Positions 25,159 through 33,419 of a stretch of DNA of 64,000 nt are shown in pieces. The translations under genes and the position numbers were made by a program. A model generated the notes under the pieces. That model did no database searches, was not told the DNA's origin, and saw only the letters and a program-made list of their open reading frames with translations. Origin of the DNA: UBA2336 sp036787955 (GTDB lineage: Bacteria > Bacteroidota > Bacteroidia > Cytophagales > Cyclobacteriaceae); contig DAIQOI010000001.1 of NCBI GenBank assembly GCA_036787955.1, positions 124,001 to 188,000 of the forward strand. Reading direction: 5' to 3'. Numbering within the stretch: the stretch's first letter is position 1; each line of letters begins with the position of its first letter.

Positions 25159-25175
25159 TTGTCAGCCGCTGACAA
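25159..25175. promoter_or_regulatory. Perfect palindrome between the DNA methylase gene and prfA
   Basis: TTGTCAGC-C-GCTGACAA is an 8+1+8 inverted repeat placed between the two divergent start codons and 26 bp before the prfA -7 box. The length and symmetry fit a dimeric repressor or activator operator; no U-tract follows, so it is not a terminator. Confidence 0.45.
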
Positions 25176-25201
25176 TCCCGAAGCGGATCATACAGAATTG
25201 C

Positions 25202-25209
25202 TACCTTTG
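25202..25209 (+). promoter_or_regulatory. Candidate -7 box for prfA (TACCTTTG)
   Basis: An exact TAnnTTTG match ending 16 nt before the prfA ATG, predicting a ~12-nt leader. No TTG lies at the standard distance upstream. Confidence 0.45.
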
Positions 25210-25225
25210 CGCGTTCCTTCATGCC

Positions 25226-26296
25226 ATGACCGACAAACTGGAAGAAATCAGACAGCGTTTCGAAGAAGTGAGCCAGTTGCTGGTTCAGCCCGACATCATC
25301 AGCGACCCGAAAAAATTTTCACAACTGAGCAAGGAATACCGCAGCCTCGAAAAAATTGTTATCCCCTACCGCGAATGGCAGAACCTGCGCACCCAGGAGC
25401 AGCACGCCCGTGAGGTGCTCCACAAGGAGAAAGATCCTGAGCTGCGTGAACTGGCCAAAATGGAATTGGACGATTTGGAGCCCCGGCTGGAACAACTGGA
25501 AAAAACCCTGAAGGAACTGCTCATTCCCAAAGATCCGAACGATGACAAAAACTGCATTCTTGAAATACGTGCCGGCACCGGTGGTGATGAGGCTGCTTTG
25601 TTTGCAGGCGACCTGTTTCGCATGTACCAGCGTTTCTGCGACCGCAAAGGGCTGCGCCTTGAAGTTGTTGACTACACCGAAGGTACAGCAGGCGGATATA
25701 AGGAAATCATCAGCAGCGTAAGCGGTGACCATGCTTACGGATTGCTGAAGTTTGAATCCGGTGTACACCGTGTTCAGCGGGTGCCCGCAACCGAACAGCA
25801 GGGACGTGTGCATACTTCGGCTGCCTCGGTAATTGTTTTACCCGAAGTGGAAGACGTACAGATCGAAATCAATCCTGCTGATATTGAAATACAGACTGCG
25901 CGTTCAAGCGGTGCGGGAGGTCAAAATGTGAATAAGGTTGAAACCAAAGTACAGCTTACCCACAAACCCACTGGCATTGTCATTACCTGCCAGGTGGAAC
26001 GCAGCCAGCACGGCAACCGTGAGCGCGCCATGCAAATGCTCAAGGCCAAGCTGTACGAAATGGAAATGGAGAAGCAGCAAACCCAGATGGGCGCCACGCG
26101 CAGGTCGCTGGTGCGCAGCGGTGACCGTTCGGAAAAAATACGTACCTACAATTTCCCGCAAAGCCGCGTAACCGACCACCGTATCGGGTTTACGGTATAT
26201 AATCTGCCGGCTATCCTGAACGGAGAATTGGATGCGTTCATCGAGCAGTTGCGCATAGCCGACACGGCCGAAAAAATGGCGGAAGGAACAGCATGA
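25226..26296 (+). CDS. prfA: Peptide chain release factor 1
   Basis: 356 aa, the usual RF1 length. The GGQ peptidyl-tRNA hydrolysis motif is at residues 231-233 (SSGAGGQNVNKVET) and the stop-codon-reading PxT motif is present as PATEQQGRVHTSAA, marking RF1 (UAA/UAG) rather than RF2. The protein acts on the ribosome to release finished chains. The ATG at 25226 gives the standard start MTDKLEEIRQRFEEV. It is followed by lemA 62 bp downstream on the same strand. Confidence 0.97.
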   Translation: MTDKLEEIRQRFEEVSQLLVQPDIISDPKKFSQLSKEYRSLEKIVIPYREWQNLRTQEQHAREVLHKEKDPELRELAKMELDDLEPRLEQLEKTLKELLIPKDPNDDKNCILEIRAGTGGDEAALFAGDLFRMYQRFCDRKGLRLEVVDYTEGTAGGYKEIISSVSGDHAYGLLKFESGVHRVQRVPATEQQGRVHTSAASVIVLPEVEDVQIEINPADIEIQTARSSGAGGQNVNKVETKVQLTHKPTGIVITCQVERSQHGNRERAMQMLKAKLYEMEMEKQQTQMGATRRSLVRSGDRSEKIRTYNFPQSRVTDHRIGFTVYNLPAILNGELDAFIEQLRIADTAEKMAEGTA

Positions 26297-26358
26297 ACCG
26301 AAAATCCGTATTTTTAAAACCCGTATAAACCCCGAAGTAACTTTAAACCCGTCTGAAT

Positions 26359-26934
26359 ATGAAAAAATGGATAGGAATAGGCATCGTAGTGATCCTGTTG
26401 TTGTGGATTTTCAGTTCCTACAACTCACTGGTCAGCATGGAAGAAGCTGTGAACAGCCAATGGGCCAATGTGGAAAGCCAGTATCAGCGCAGAATGGACC
26501 TTATCCCCAACCTGGTTAACACTGTGAAAGGCTATGCCGACTTTGAACAGGAAACCCTTACCAAAGTTATCGAGGCGCGCTCCAACGCCACAGCCGTAAA
26601 AATTGATCCAACCAATCTCACTCCCGACAAGATCGCCCAGTTCCAGCAGGCGCAGGAAGGACTGAGCAGCGCCCTTTCGCGTTTACTGGTTGTTATTGAA
26701 CGCTATCCGGACCTGAAAGCCAACCAAAACTTCCTTGACCTGCAGGCACAACTTGAAGGCACCGAAAACCGCATTGCTGTAGAGCGCCAGCGCTTCAACG
26801 AAAAAGCCAATGCCTACAACGCAGCTATCCGCCGGTTCCCGGGGGTTATCGTGGCCCGCCTGGCAGGCTTTGAACGCAAGGGTTATTTCGAGGCAGCTCA
26901 GGGAGCAGAGCGCGCACCAGAGGTGAAGTTTTGA
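26359..26934 (+). CDS. LemA family membrane protein
   Basis: 191 aa. An N-terminal membrane helix (WIGIGIVVILLLWIFSSYNSL) is followed by the LemA core: NSQWANVESQYQRRMDLIPNLVNTVKGYADFEQETLTKVIEARS and RYPDLKANQNFLDLQAQLEGTENRIAVERQRFNE. The family forms helical bundles in the periplasm with unclear function. LemA genes are commonly followed by TPM-domain genes, but here the two TPM genes lie about 31 kb away beside pdxJ. A bidirectional terminator follows. Confidence 0.93.
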   Translation: MKKWIGIGIVVILLLWIFSSYNSLVSMEEAVNSQWANVESQYQRRMDLIPNLVNTVKGYADFEQETLTKVIEARSNATAVKIDPTNLTPDKIAQFQQAQEGLSSALSRLLVVIERYPDLKANQNFLDLQAQLEGTENRIAVERQRFNEKANAYNAAIRRFPGVIVARLAGFERKGYFEAAQGAERAPEVKF

Positions 26935-26948
26935 ATTTATCTAAAAAC

Positions 26949-26972
26949 AAATGGCCGGCATGCCGGCCATTT
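26949..26972. terminator. Bidirectional intrinsic terminator
   Basis: ATGGCCGGCA/TGCCGGCCAT is a perfect 20-bp palindrome (26951-26970) with A/T flanks extending the stem and T-rich sequence after it. It separates lemA and infB, which converge here. Confidence 0.85.
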
Positions 26973-26981
26973 TCTTTTATT

Positions 26982-29612
26982 TTATAGTGTGCGTTTAACC
27001 TCTCGCAACTCATAACTCTCAATCACATCCCCTTCTTTTATGTCGTTGAAGTTTTCAATCGACATCCCACACTCGTAGCCGGCTTTCACTTCGCTCACAT
27101 CATCCTTCATGCGCTTGAGCGAAGCCAGCTTGCCGGAGTACGCCACAATGCCGTCACGGATTAAGCGGATTGGATTGGTGCGCTTAATGTACCCATCCGT
27201 TACCATGCAGCCGGCCACCGTTCCCACTTTCGATATTTTAAAGATATTTCGCACCTCGGCATTACCCACAATAACTTCTTCCTGCTCTGGTGCAAGCATG
27301 CCTTCCATGGCAGCCTTCACATCGTTGATGGCATCGTAGATAATGGAGTAAAGACGTATTTCGATTTGTTCGCTTTCGGCCAGTTTACGGGCTGATGCCG
27401 ATGGGCGTACCTGAAAACCTACAATGACGGCATCCGAAGCTGAAGCCAGCAGCACATCCGATTCGGAAATCTGACCCACACCGCGGTGGATGATGGCCAC
27501 CTGAATTTCTTTGGTGGAGAGTTTCAGCAGGGCATCTGACAGCGCCTCTACCGATCCGTCCACATCGCCTTTTACAATGATGTTCAGTTGCTTGAAGTTA
27601 CCAATGGCCAGCCTGCGGCCTATTTCATCGAGCGTGATGTGCTTGCGCGTTCTCAGGCTCTGCTCGCGCAGAAGTTGCGAACGCTTGGTGGCAAGTTCAC
27701 GCGCCTCACGATCCGACTCCATTATCTGAAAACGCTCGCCCGCCTGCGGTGCTCCATCCAGCCCCAGCACCTGCACTGGCGTTGAGGGACCGGCTTCTTT
27801 TACCCGCGCTCCTGCGCTGTCGAACATGGCCTTTACCCTGCCATAATGGGCACCTGCCAGCATAATATCACCCACGCGGAGAGTTCCGTTTTGTACCATA
27901 ACCGTAGCCACATATCCGCGGCCTTTGTCCAGCGATGCTTCAATAACGGTTCCCGAAGCCGGCTTGTTGGGGTTAGCCCTGAGGTTTAACAGCTCTGCTT
28001 CAATCAACACCTTCTCAAGCAATTCATCAACACCCTGTCCGGTCTTGGCCGATATTTCCTGGCTCTGGTATTTTCCTCCCCATTCCTCTACCAGGATGTT
28101 GATCTTGGCAAGCGATTCACGGATTTTATCCGGATTGGCCGTTGGCTTATCGATTTTGTTTATCGCTATAACAATGGGCACACCGGCAATCTGGGCATGA
28201 TTAATAGCCTCTTTGGTTTGCGGCATCACATCGTCATCGGCTGCCACCACAATGATGGCGATGTCGGTAATACGGGCACCCCGTGCCCGCATGGCCGTAA
28301 AGGCTTCGTGGCCGGGCGTATCGAGAAATGCTATTTTCTGTCCGTTCTTGGTGGTTACCGAGTAGGCACCTATATGCTGGGTAATACCTCCGGCTTCCAG
28401 TGCGGTAACTTTGGTTTGACGGATGTAGTCCAGCAGCGAGGTCTTTCCATGATCCACGTGCCCCATAATGGTAACGATGGGTGGCCGGGGCTTCAGGTCT
28501 TCTTCGCGATCGGGTTCTTCCTTCACTGCCTCGGTTTCTTCCTCGGCAGATATGAATTCCACATCGTATCCGAACTCATCGGCAATGATGGTGATGGACT
28601 CAGCATCGAGCCGTTGATTGATGGATACAAACATGCCCAGGTTCAGGCAGGTAGAAATTACATCGTTTACCGATACATTCATCAATGAAGCCAGGTCGTT
28701 AGCCGAGATGAATTCGGTTACACGCAAGGTTTTTGATGCTTCCTGTTCCTGACGCGACTGTTCTTCCAGGGCTTCGGAAGCACTCTGTCTTTTTTCCTTG
28801 CGGTATTTGGCGCGCGAAGGTTTGCGCGAGCCGGACGTGAGATCGGCCAGTGTTTTGCGAATCTGCTCCTGAATTTCCCGCTCCGAGGGCTCCTCGCGAA
28901 CCGGCCGCTGATGCGGGGATTTTCCCCCAATCTGTTTGGTTCCTTCTGCAGGTGCTATGCGTTTACGCGGGCGCTTGCCCTTGCGCTCCTGCGCTTCCTT
29001 TTCTTTGTCCTTTTTCTCAACAGGTAGCTCAACGCGATCCACCACTTTCAGTCCGCGCAGTTGTTCGGCTTTCGCCTTGATTACTTCCTTCTCCTTCTCC
29101 TTCTCCTTCTCCTTTTCCTTCTCTGTTTCTTTTACCTCCTCAGGCTCTTTCACCTTCTTCTCAACCACCGGTTCGGTTGCCGGGGGTTCGGGTTTTGTTT
29201 TCTTATCCAGTTCAATTTTGCCCACTATTTTAGGTCCTTCCAGCTTGGGTGCCTCGCGCTCTACCTTTTGCGGTTTAATCTCTTCCTTGGTTTTTAAGTC
29301 TTTGGAGGCGAGATTTTTGATGAGAATCTGCTCTTCTTCTTCCTTGCGCTTACGAGCGGCTTCTTTCTCGGTTTCAATGGTAATGTTCTCGTTGTGCTTA
29401 ATGCCAATTGTGAGCCCCGATGCCTCCTGTTTTTCAAATGCAGATGCAGCGAACTCTTTTGAAAGCAGGGCAAATTGTTCGGGCGTAAGCTTGGTGTTCG
29501 GGTTTTCCTCGATGGTAAAACCTTTCTTGGCCAGAAACTCAACCACCGTGTGTACGCCTACGTTGAGCTTCCGGGCGGCCATGCTTAGCCTTATCATTTT
29601 ATCTTCTGCCAT
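26982..29612 (-). CDS. infB: Translation initiation factor IF-2
   Basis: 876 aa from ATG 29612 (MAEDKMIRLSMAARKLNV); a TTG two codons earlier is less likely. The first ~370 residues are the charged, repetitive IF-2 N-domain with a run of alternating Lys and Glu coded by a CTTCTC-type microsatellite. The G domain has GHVDHGKT at 384-391, DTPGHEAF and NKIDKP, and is followed by the C-terminal initiator-tRNA-binding domains. IF-2 places fMet-tRNA in the P site and hydrolyses GTP on subunit joining. It is the last gene of rimP-nusA-infB. Confidence 0.97.
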   Translation of the reverse strand: MAEDKMIRLSMAARKLNVGVHTVVEFLAKKGFTIEENPNTKLTPEQFALLSKEFAASAFEKQEASGLTIGIKHNENITIETEKEAARKRKEEEEQILIKNLASKDLKTKEEIKPQKVEREAPKLEGPKIVGKIELDKKTKPEPPATEPVVEKKVKEPEEVKETEKEKEKEKEKEKEVIKAKAEQLRGLKVVDRVELPVEKKDKEKEAQERKGKRPRKRIAPAEGTKQIGGKSPHQRPVREEPSEREIQEQIRKTLADLTSGSRKPSRAKYRKEKRQSASEALEEQSRQEQEASKTLRVTEFISANDLASLMNVSVNDVISTCLNLGMFVSINQRLDAESITIIADEFGYDVEFISAEEETEAVKEEPDREEDLKPRPPIVTIMGHVDHGKTSLLDYIRQTKVTALEAGGITQHIGAYSVTTKNGQKIAFLDTPGHEAFTAMRARGARITDIAIIVVAADDDVMPQTKEAINHAQIAGVPIVIAINKIDKPTANPDKIRESLAKINILVEEWGGKYQSQEISAKTGQGVDELLEKVLIEAELLNLRANPNKPASGTVIEASLDKGRGYVATVMVQNGTLRVGDIMLAGAHYGRVKAMFDSAGARVKEAGPSTPVQVLGLDGAPQAGERFQIMESDREARELATKRSQLLREQSLRTRKHITLDEIGRRLAIGNFKQLNIIVKGDVDGSVEALSDALLKLSTKEIQVAIIHRGVGQISESDVLLASASDAVIVGFQVRPSASARKLAESEQIEIRLYSIIYDAINDVKAAMEGMLAPEQEEVIVGNAEVRNIFKISKVGTVAGCMVTDGYIKRTNPIRLIRDGIVAYSGKLASLKRMKDDVSEVKAGYECGMSIENFNDIKEGDVIESYELREVKRTL
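29085..29123 (-). repeat. Hexanucleotide microsatellite inside infB
   Basis: Near-perfect repeats of CTTCTC (GAGAAG on the coding strand) encode an alternating Lys-Glu tract in the IF-2 linker. Because six bases are two codons, gain or loss of units keeps the frame, so length could vary between strains. Confidence 0.7.
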
Positions 29613-29668
29613 GCCCAAAGTTGTTCCTTTTTTACGCGATTAAAAAATAAAGCCGGTTTATAGCCGTG

Positions 29669-30925
29669 CTATTCAAATTCCTTCTGCAGGATGTTCATCA
29701 CTTCATCAACGGTTTCCTCCTCCAGGTCAGTTCTCCGTACCAGCTCTTCCCTGCCCAGATTTAGCACGCTTTTGGCGGTATCCAGACCAATGCGTTTCAG
29801 CTCGTCAATAATCCAGCCTTCGATTTCATCTGCAAATTCGTCCAAATCAACATCTTCTTCAATTTGTCCCTCAATTTCGCGGAATACATCAATTTCATAC
29901 CCCAGTAAGCGGCTGGCCAGACGGATGTTAAGACCACCCTTGCCAATGGCCAGACTCACCTGATCGGGCTTCAGGTAAACGGCTATCCGCTTGTTGTCCT
30001 TGTCAATTTTTAATGAAGAGATTTTTGCCGGACTCAGTGCCCGTTGTACATACAGTTCCAGGTTTTCGGTGTAGTTAATCACATCGATGTTTTCGTTCTG
30101 AAGTTCGCGCACAATAGCGTGTATGCGCGAACCTTTCATTCCCACGCAGGCTCCTACCGGATCGATGCGATCATCGTACGATTCAACCGCTACTTTGGCG
30201 CGTTCTCCGGGTTCGCGAACCACTTTCTTTATGGTGATGAGTCCATCATACACCTCGGGCACCTCCTGCTCGAACAGGCGCTCAAGAAACACCGGAGAGG
30301 TACGCGAAAGAATGATTTTCGGGTTGCCGTTCACCATTTCTACTTTATGCACAATCGCCCGTACGGTTTCACCCTTGCGGTAACGATCTTTCGGAATCTG
30401 TTCGCTGCGCGGCAGGGAAAGTTCGTTGCCGGCACCATCCCGCAGTATCACTTCCTTGTTCAGCACCTGGTACACTTCCGCTGTGATGATTTCGCCTACC
30501 AAATCTTTGTATTTCTGGAACAACATGTCTTTTTCCAGATCCTTTACCTTCTGAATAAGGGTTTGCCGGGCCATGGTTACTGCCCTCCGGCCGAAGTCTT
30601 CCAGGTAAATCTGCTCGGCAACCTGCTCGCCCACCTCAAAGTCAGGTTCGATTTTACGGGCCTCCGACAGCGAAATCTTATCATGATCCCAGATATCTTC
30701 TGAGTCATCATCAACTATTTCGCGGAAACGCCAGATTTCCAAATCGCCTTTATCGGCATTGATAATGATATCAAAGTTGCTGTCGGTACCGTACTTTTTG
30801 CGAATCATGTTGCGCAAAACATCTTCCAGAATACGAATCATGGTGGGCCGATCGATGCTCTTCTGCTTGGCAAAATCGGCAAACGACTCAATCAGGGTTG
30901 CGTTGCTGAGCGTAGACATAAACAT
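29669..30925 (-). CDS. nusA: Transcription termination/antitermination factor NusA
   Basis: 418 aa. The N-terminal RNA-polymerase-binding domain (ESFADFAKQKSIDRPTMIRILEDVLRNMIRKKYG) is followed by an S1 domain (~135-200), two KH domains (VGACVGMKGSRIHAIVRELQNENIDVI and LAIGKGGLNIRLASRLLGYEID) and a short acidic tail. The length fits Bacteroidota NusA, which lacks the two C-terminal repeats of E. coli. The ATG at 30925 shares one base with the rimP stop (TAATG), supporting coupled translation; ATG 30919 is an alternative. NusA modulates pausing and intrinsic termination, relevant to the hairpin in this operon's leader. Confidence 0.96.
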   Translation of the reverse strand: MFMSTLSNATLIESFADFAKQKSIDRPTMIRILEDVLRNMIRKKYGTDSNFDIIINADKGDLEIWRFREIVDDDSEDIWDHDKISLSEARKIEPDFEVGEQVAEQIYLEDFGRRAVTMARQTLIQKVKDLEKDMLFQKYKDLVGEIITAEVYQVLNKEVILRDGAGNELSLPRSEQIPKDRYRKGETVRAIVHKVEMVNGNPKIILSRTSPVFLERLFEQEVPEVYDGLITIKKVVREPGERAKVAVESYDDRIDPVGACVGMKGSRIHAIVRELQNENIDVINYTENLELYVQRALSPAKISSLKIDKDNKRIAVYLKPDQVSLAIGKGGLNIRLASRLLGYEIDVFREIEGQIEEDVDLDEFADEIEGWIIDELKRIGLDTAKSVLNLGREELVRRTDLEEETVDEVMNILQKEFE

Positions 30926-31377
30926 TAATTAAATGATACCAGTACTATTGTTTTTTCTATTTCCGCAAAGGGTATTTCCATTGCAGCTTGTTTTTTTCCT
31001 TTATCTGTCTCCAATGTTATACCCTGTTCGGTTACGGTTCTTAAAATACCTTCGGCAGCAAAGGAAGTTGCCTTTACCCTTACCCTGCGGCCGATGTTTT
31101 TTTTATACTGGCGCAGCAGGCGCAGCGGCTGGTCCAAACCCGGTGAGGTAACCTCCAGCAGGTAGGAGTCTTCCATGAGGTCTTCCTTATCCAGGGCTAC
31201 CGACAGGGTGCGGTTTAGTTCTGCACAGTCTTCTACACTTATTCCGTTATCACCATCGAGTATAACGGTAATTTTTTTCGGATTTCTGCGCAGCGACAGC
31301 ACCACATCCACCACAAAATGTGCCGGATCGGTAAGCTGTTCCTCGGCCAGTTGCCGGATGCGTTTGGTTATTTCCAT
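30925..31377 (-). CDS. rimP: Ribosome maturation factor RimP
   Basis: 150 aa from ATG 31377 (MEITKRIRQLAEEQLTD); a longer open frame runs through the leader hairpin and is not family-like. Conserved features include VDVVLSLRRNPKKITVILDGDNGISVEDCAELNRTLS and LEVTSPGLDQPLR. RimP helps assemble the 30S head. It is the first gene of rimP-nusA-infB, with a strong upstream promoter and an intrinsic-terminator-like hairpin starting 17 bp before its ATG. Confidence 0.95.
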   Translation of the reverse strand: MEITKRIRQLAEEQLTDPAHFVVDVVLSLRRNPKKITVILDGDNGISVEDCAELNRTLSVALDKEDLMEDSYLLEVTSPGLDQPLRLLRQYKKNIGRRVRVKATSFAAEGILRTVTEQGITLETDKGKKQAAMEIPFAEIEKTIVLVSFN

Positions 31378-31393
31378 AACTGCCAAAACAAAA

Positions 31394-31412
31394 AGGGGAC
31401 GGTGTGTCCCCT
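31394..31412 (-). terminator. Terminator-like hairpin in the rimP leader (candidate attenuator)
   Basis: In minus-strand sense AGGGGAC (31412-31406) and GTCCCCT (31400-31394) form a perfect 7-bp GC-rich stem with loop ACACC, followed at once by TTTTGTTTT. This is a textbook intrinsic terminator orientation for the rimP strand only; on the plus strand no U-tract follows. It lies between the promoter and the first gene, so it should reduce operon expression unless prevented. Confidence 0.75.
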
Positions 31413-31436
31413 CGTTCGGAATTTTGCAATTCACTG

Positions 31437-31467
31437 CAAAAGTAAAAGATTTTTAGCAGCCACGCAA
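31437..31467 (-). promoter_or_regulatory. Promoter of rimP-nusA-infB
   Basis: In minus-strand sense TTG (31467-31465), 20 nt, then TACTTTTG (31444-31437), a full match to the Bacteroidota TTG/TAnnTTTG promoter. Counting four bases past the box puts +1 at 31432, the first base of a small GAATT-TTGC/GCAA-AATTC hairpin (31419-31432), and gives a 55-nt leader. Confidence 0.7.
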
Positions 31468-31526
31468 CCTGCGGCCGTCAGGCGCATGCGTCTTGTTCGT
31501 ATTTTTCGGCTTTTACCGGGTATTCC

Positions 31527-32549
31527 ATGTGTATTCGCCTGCTGATTGCTGTTTTTATTGCCTTCGTGGTGTTTGCGTGTACCAGCCGAAAGGATAAGGA
31601 AGCTGCCACGAAAGATCTGCCGCTTAAGCCGGTTTCCGTGCCCGTTTTTCGGGCTGATTCTGCTTATTCCTTCATTGAAAAGCAGGTAGCATTCGGGCCG
31701 CGTATTCCCAATACCAAAGCCCATCAGAAGGCCGCAGATTATTTTGTGGAGCAGTTTAAGAGGTTTGGGGCCGAAGTAACTGTGCAGTCATTTACTGCTA
31801 CCACTTACGATAACCAGCGTTTGGAGCTAAAGAACATTGTTGCCGAATTTTTTCCGGAGAAAACAAAACGCATTTTACTGGCTGCACATTGGGATACGCG
31901 GCCATTTTCGGACAAGGACCCGGAAAACCCACGTGGTTATTTTGACGGGGCCAATGATGGGGGAAGCGGCGTGGGCGTTTTACTGGAAATTGCCCGGGCT
32001 TTGTCGGCAGGACCTCCCCCGCCCAGCGTTGGTGTGGATATTATTCTCTTTGACGGTGAGGATTGGGGTTTTGACCAGCAAACAGCGGAAAAATTATACG
32101 GCCCGGGGAAAGATTTTCCGCTGCCTAAAAACCTGTTGTCGTGGTGGTGCCTCGGCTCGCAACATTGGGCAAAAAACAAGCACAAACCCGGTTACGCGGC
32201 TTACTATGGCATTTTGCTGGATATGGTAGGAGGTAAAAATTCTCTGTTTTTGAAGGAAGGTTACTCAATGGAATATGCACCGGCTATTGTAAACAAGGTG
32301 TGGTCCATGGCAGCAAGGCTGGGGTTCGGTCATATTTTTGTCAACCGAACGGATGGCGCAATAACCGATGATCATGTGTTTGTAAATGAGCTGGCAAAAA
32401 TCCCGATGATTAACATTGTCAGCTACGACCCGCAGGATGGTTCATTCGGAAGTTTTCATCATACCAAACAGGACAATCTCTCCATCATCAGCATGGAAAA
32501 ATTGCATGTTGTTGGTACCACGGTACTTCATGTTATCTATCACGAATAG
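31527..32549 (+). CDS. M28 family peptidase, glutaminyl-cyclase-like lipoprotein
   Basis: 340 aa. Signal with lipobox (MCIRLLIAVFIAFVVFAC). The zinc-binding residues of the M28/QC fold are visible: His and Asp in LLAAHWDTRPFSD, Asp in FDGANDGGSG, Glu-Asp in LFDGEDWG, and His in FGSFHHTKQDN. The insert pattern DPENPRGYFDGANDGGSGVGVLLEIAR is that of glutaminyl-peptide cyclotransferases, which turn N-terminal Gln into pyroglutamate. In Bacteroidota such enzymes modify exported proteins after signal cleavage. Its 3' end overlaps rfbA by 10 bp, convergent. Peptidase rather than cyclase activity cannot be excluded by eye. Confidence 0.85.
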   Translation: MCIRLLIAVFIAFVVFACTSRKDKEAATKDLPLKPVSVPVFRADSAYSFIEKQVAFGPRIPNTKAHQKAADYFVEQFKRFGAEVTVQSFTATTYDNQRLELKNIVAEFFPEKTKRILLAAHWDTRPFSDKDPENPRGYFDGANDGGSGVGVLLEIARALSAGPPPPSVGVDIILFDGEDWGFDQQTAEKLYGPGKDFPLPKNLLSWWCLGSQHWAKNKHKPGYAAYYGILLDMVGGKNSLFLKEGYSMEYAPAIVNKVWSMAARLGFGHIFVNRTDGAITDDHVFVNELAKIPMINIVSYDPQDGSFGSFHHTKQDNLSIISMEKLHVVGTTVLHVIYHE

Positions 32550-33406
32550 GTAAGCAAAGTGTGCAGGTACCTGCCATAACCGCTCTTTTCGAGGGGTTCA
32601 GCCAGTTTCAGCAATTGATCGCGATCGATATAACCCATCCGGTAGGCCACTTCCTCAATGCACCCGATTTTCAATCCCTGGCGCTGCTCGATAACCTGGA
32701 CGAAAGTAGCGGCCTGCATCAGTGAGTCGAATGTGCCGGTGTCCAGCCAGGCCGTTCCACGGTTCATTACTTTGACTGACAGCTTGCCTTTTTTCAGATA
32801 GGCGTTGTTTACGTCTGTTATTTCCAGTTCGCCCCGCGCACTGGGTTTTATGGACTTGGCTATACCAACTACATCGTTGTCGTAGAAATACAATCCGGGC
32901 ACTGCGTAGTTTGATTTAGGACGTGCCGGTTTTTCTTCAATAGACAATGCCCTCATCTCCTTATCAAACTCAACCACACCGTATCGCTCGGGGTCGTTGA
33001 CATGATAAGCAAAAATAATTCCACCATCGGGATCGGTACACGACTGCAGGGTTTTTGCAAGACCAGCCCCATAAAAAACGTTATCGCCCAGAACCAGTGC
33101 TACCTTATCTTTTCCAATAAATTGTTCACCGATAATGAAGGCCTGGGCAAGGCCCTCAGGCCGCGGTTGTTCGGCATAATAAAATTTACATCCCAGCGAT
33201 GAGCCGTCTTCGAGCAGTTTTTTGAACAGGGGTAAATCCTGGGGTGTTGAAATAATAAGCACTTCGCGAATGCCGGCCATCATCAGCACGGATAGCGGGT
33301 AATAAATCATCGGCTTGTCGTACAGCGGCATGAGCTGTTTGCTAATAACGCGTGTTAAGGGATAAAGCCTTGTTCCGGAGCCGCCAGCCAGGATGATGCC
33401 TTTCAT
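32540..33406 (-). CDS. rfbA: Glucose-1-phosphate thymidylyltransferase
   Basis: 288 aa. The nucleotidyltransferase signature GIILAGGSGTRLYPLT opens the protein, followed by KPMIYYPLSVLMMAGIREVLIISTP and VLGDNVFYG, all typical of RmlA/RfbA. It joins dTTP and glucose-1-phosphate to dTDP-glucose, the substrate of the neighbouring rfbB product. It is the last gene of ugd-rfbB-rfbA on the minus strand; rfbC and rfbD, needed to reach dTDP-rhamnose, are not in the window. Confidence 0.96.
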   Translation of the reverse strand: MKGIILAGGSGTRLYPLTRVISKQLMPLYDKPMIYYPLSVLMMAGIREVLIISTPQDLPLFKKLLEDGSSLGCKFYYAEQPRPEGLAQAFIIGEQFIGKDKVALVLGDNVFYGAGLAKTLQSCTDPDGGIIFAYHVNDPERYGVVEFDKEMRALSIEEKPARPKSNYAVPGLYFYDNDVVGIAKSIKPSARGELEITDVNNAYLKKGKLSVKVMNRGTAWLDTGTFDSLMQAATFVQVIEQRQGLKIGCIEEVAYRMGYIDRDQLLKLAEPLEKSGYGRYLHTLLTYS

Positions 33407-33419
33407 AATTTGCTATTAA

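Noticed and set aside
28936..29643. 235-codon plus-strand frame rich in Ser and Phe inside infB
   Set aside because: It is the mirror of the Lys/Glu-rich IF-2 N-domain and has extreme low complexity.
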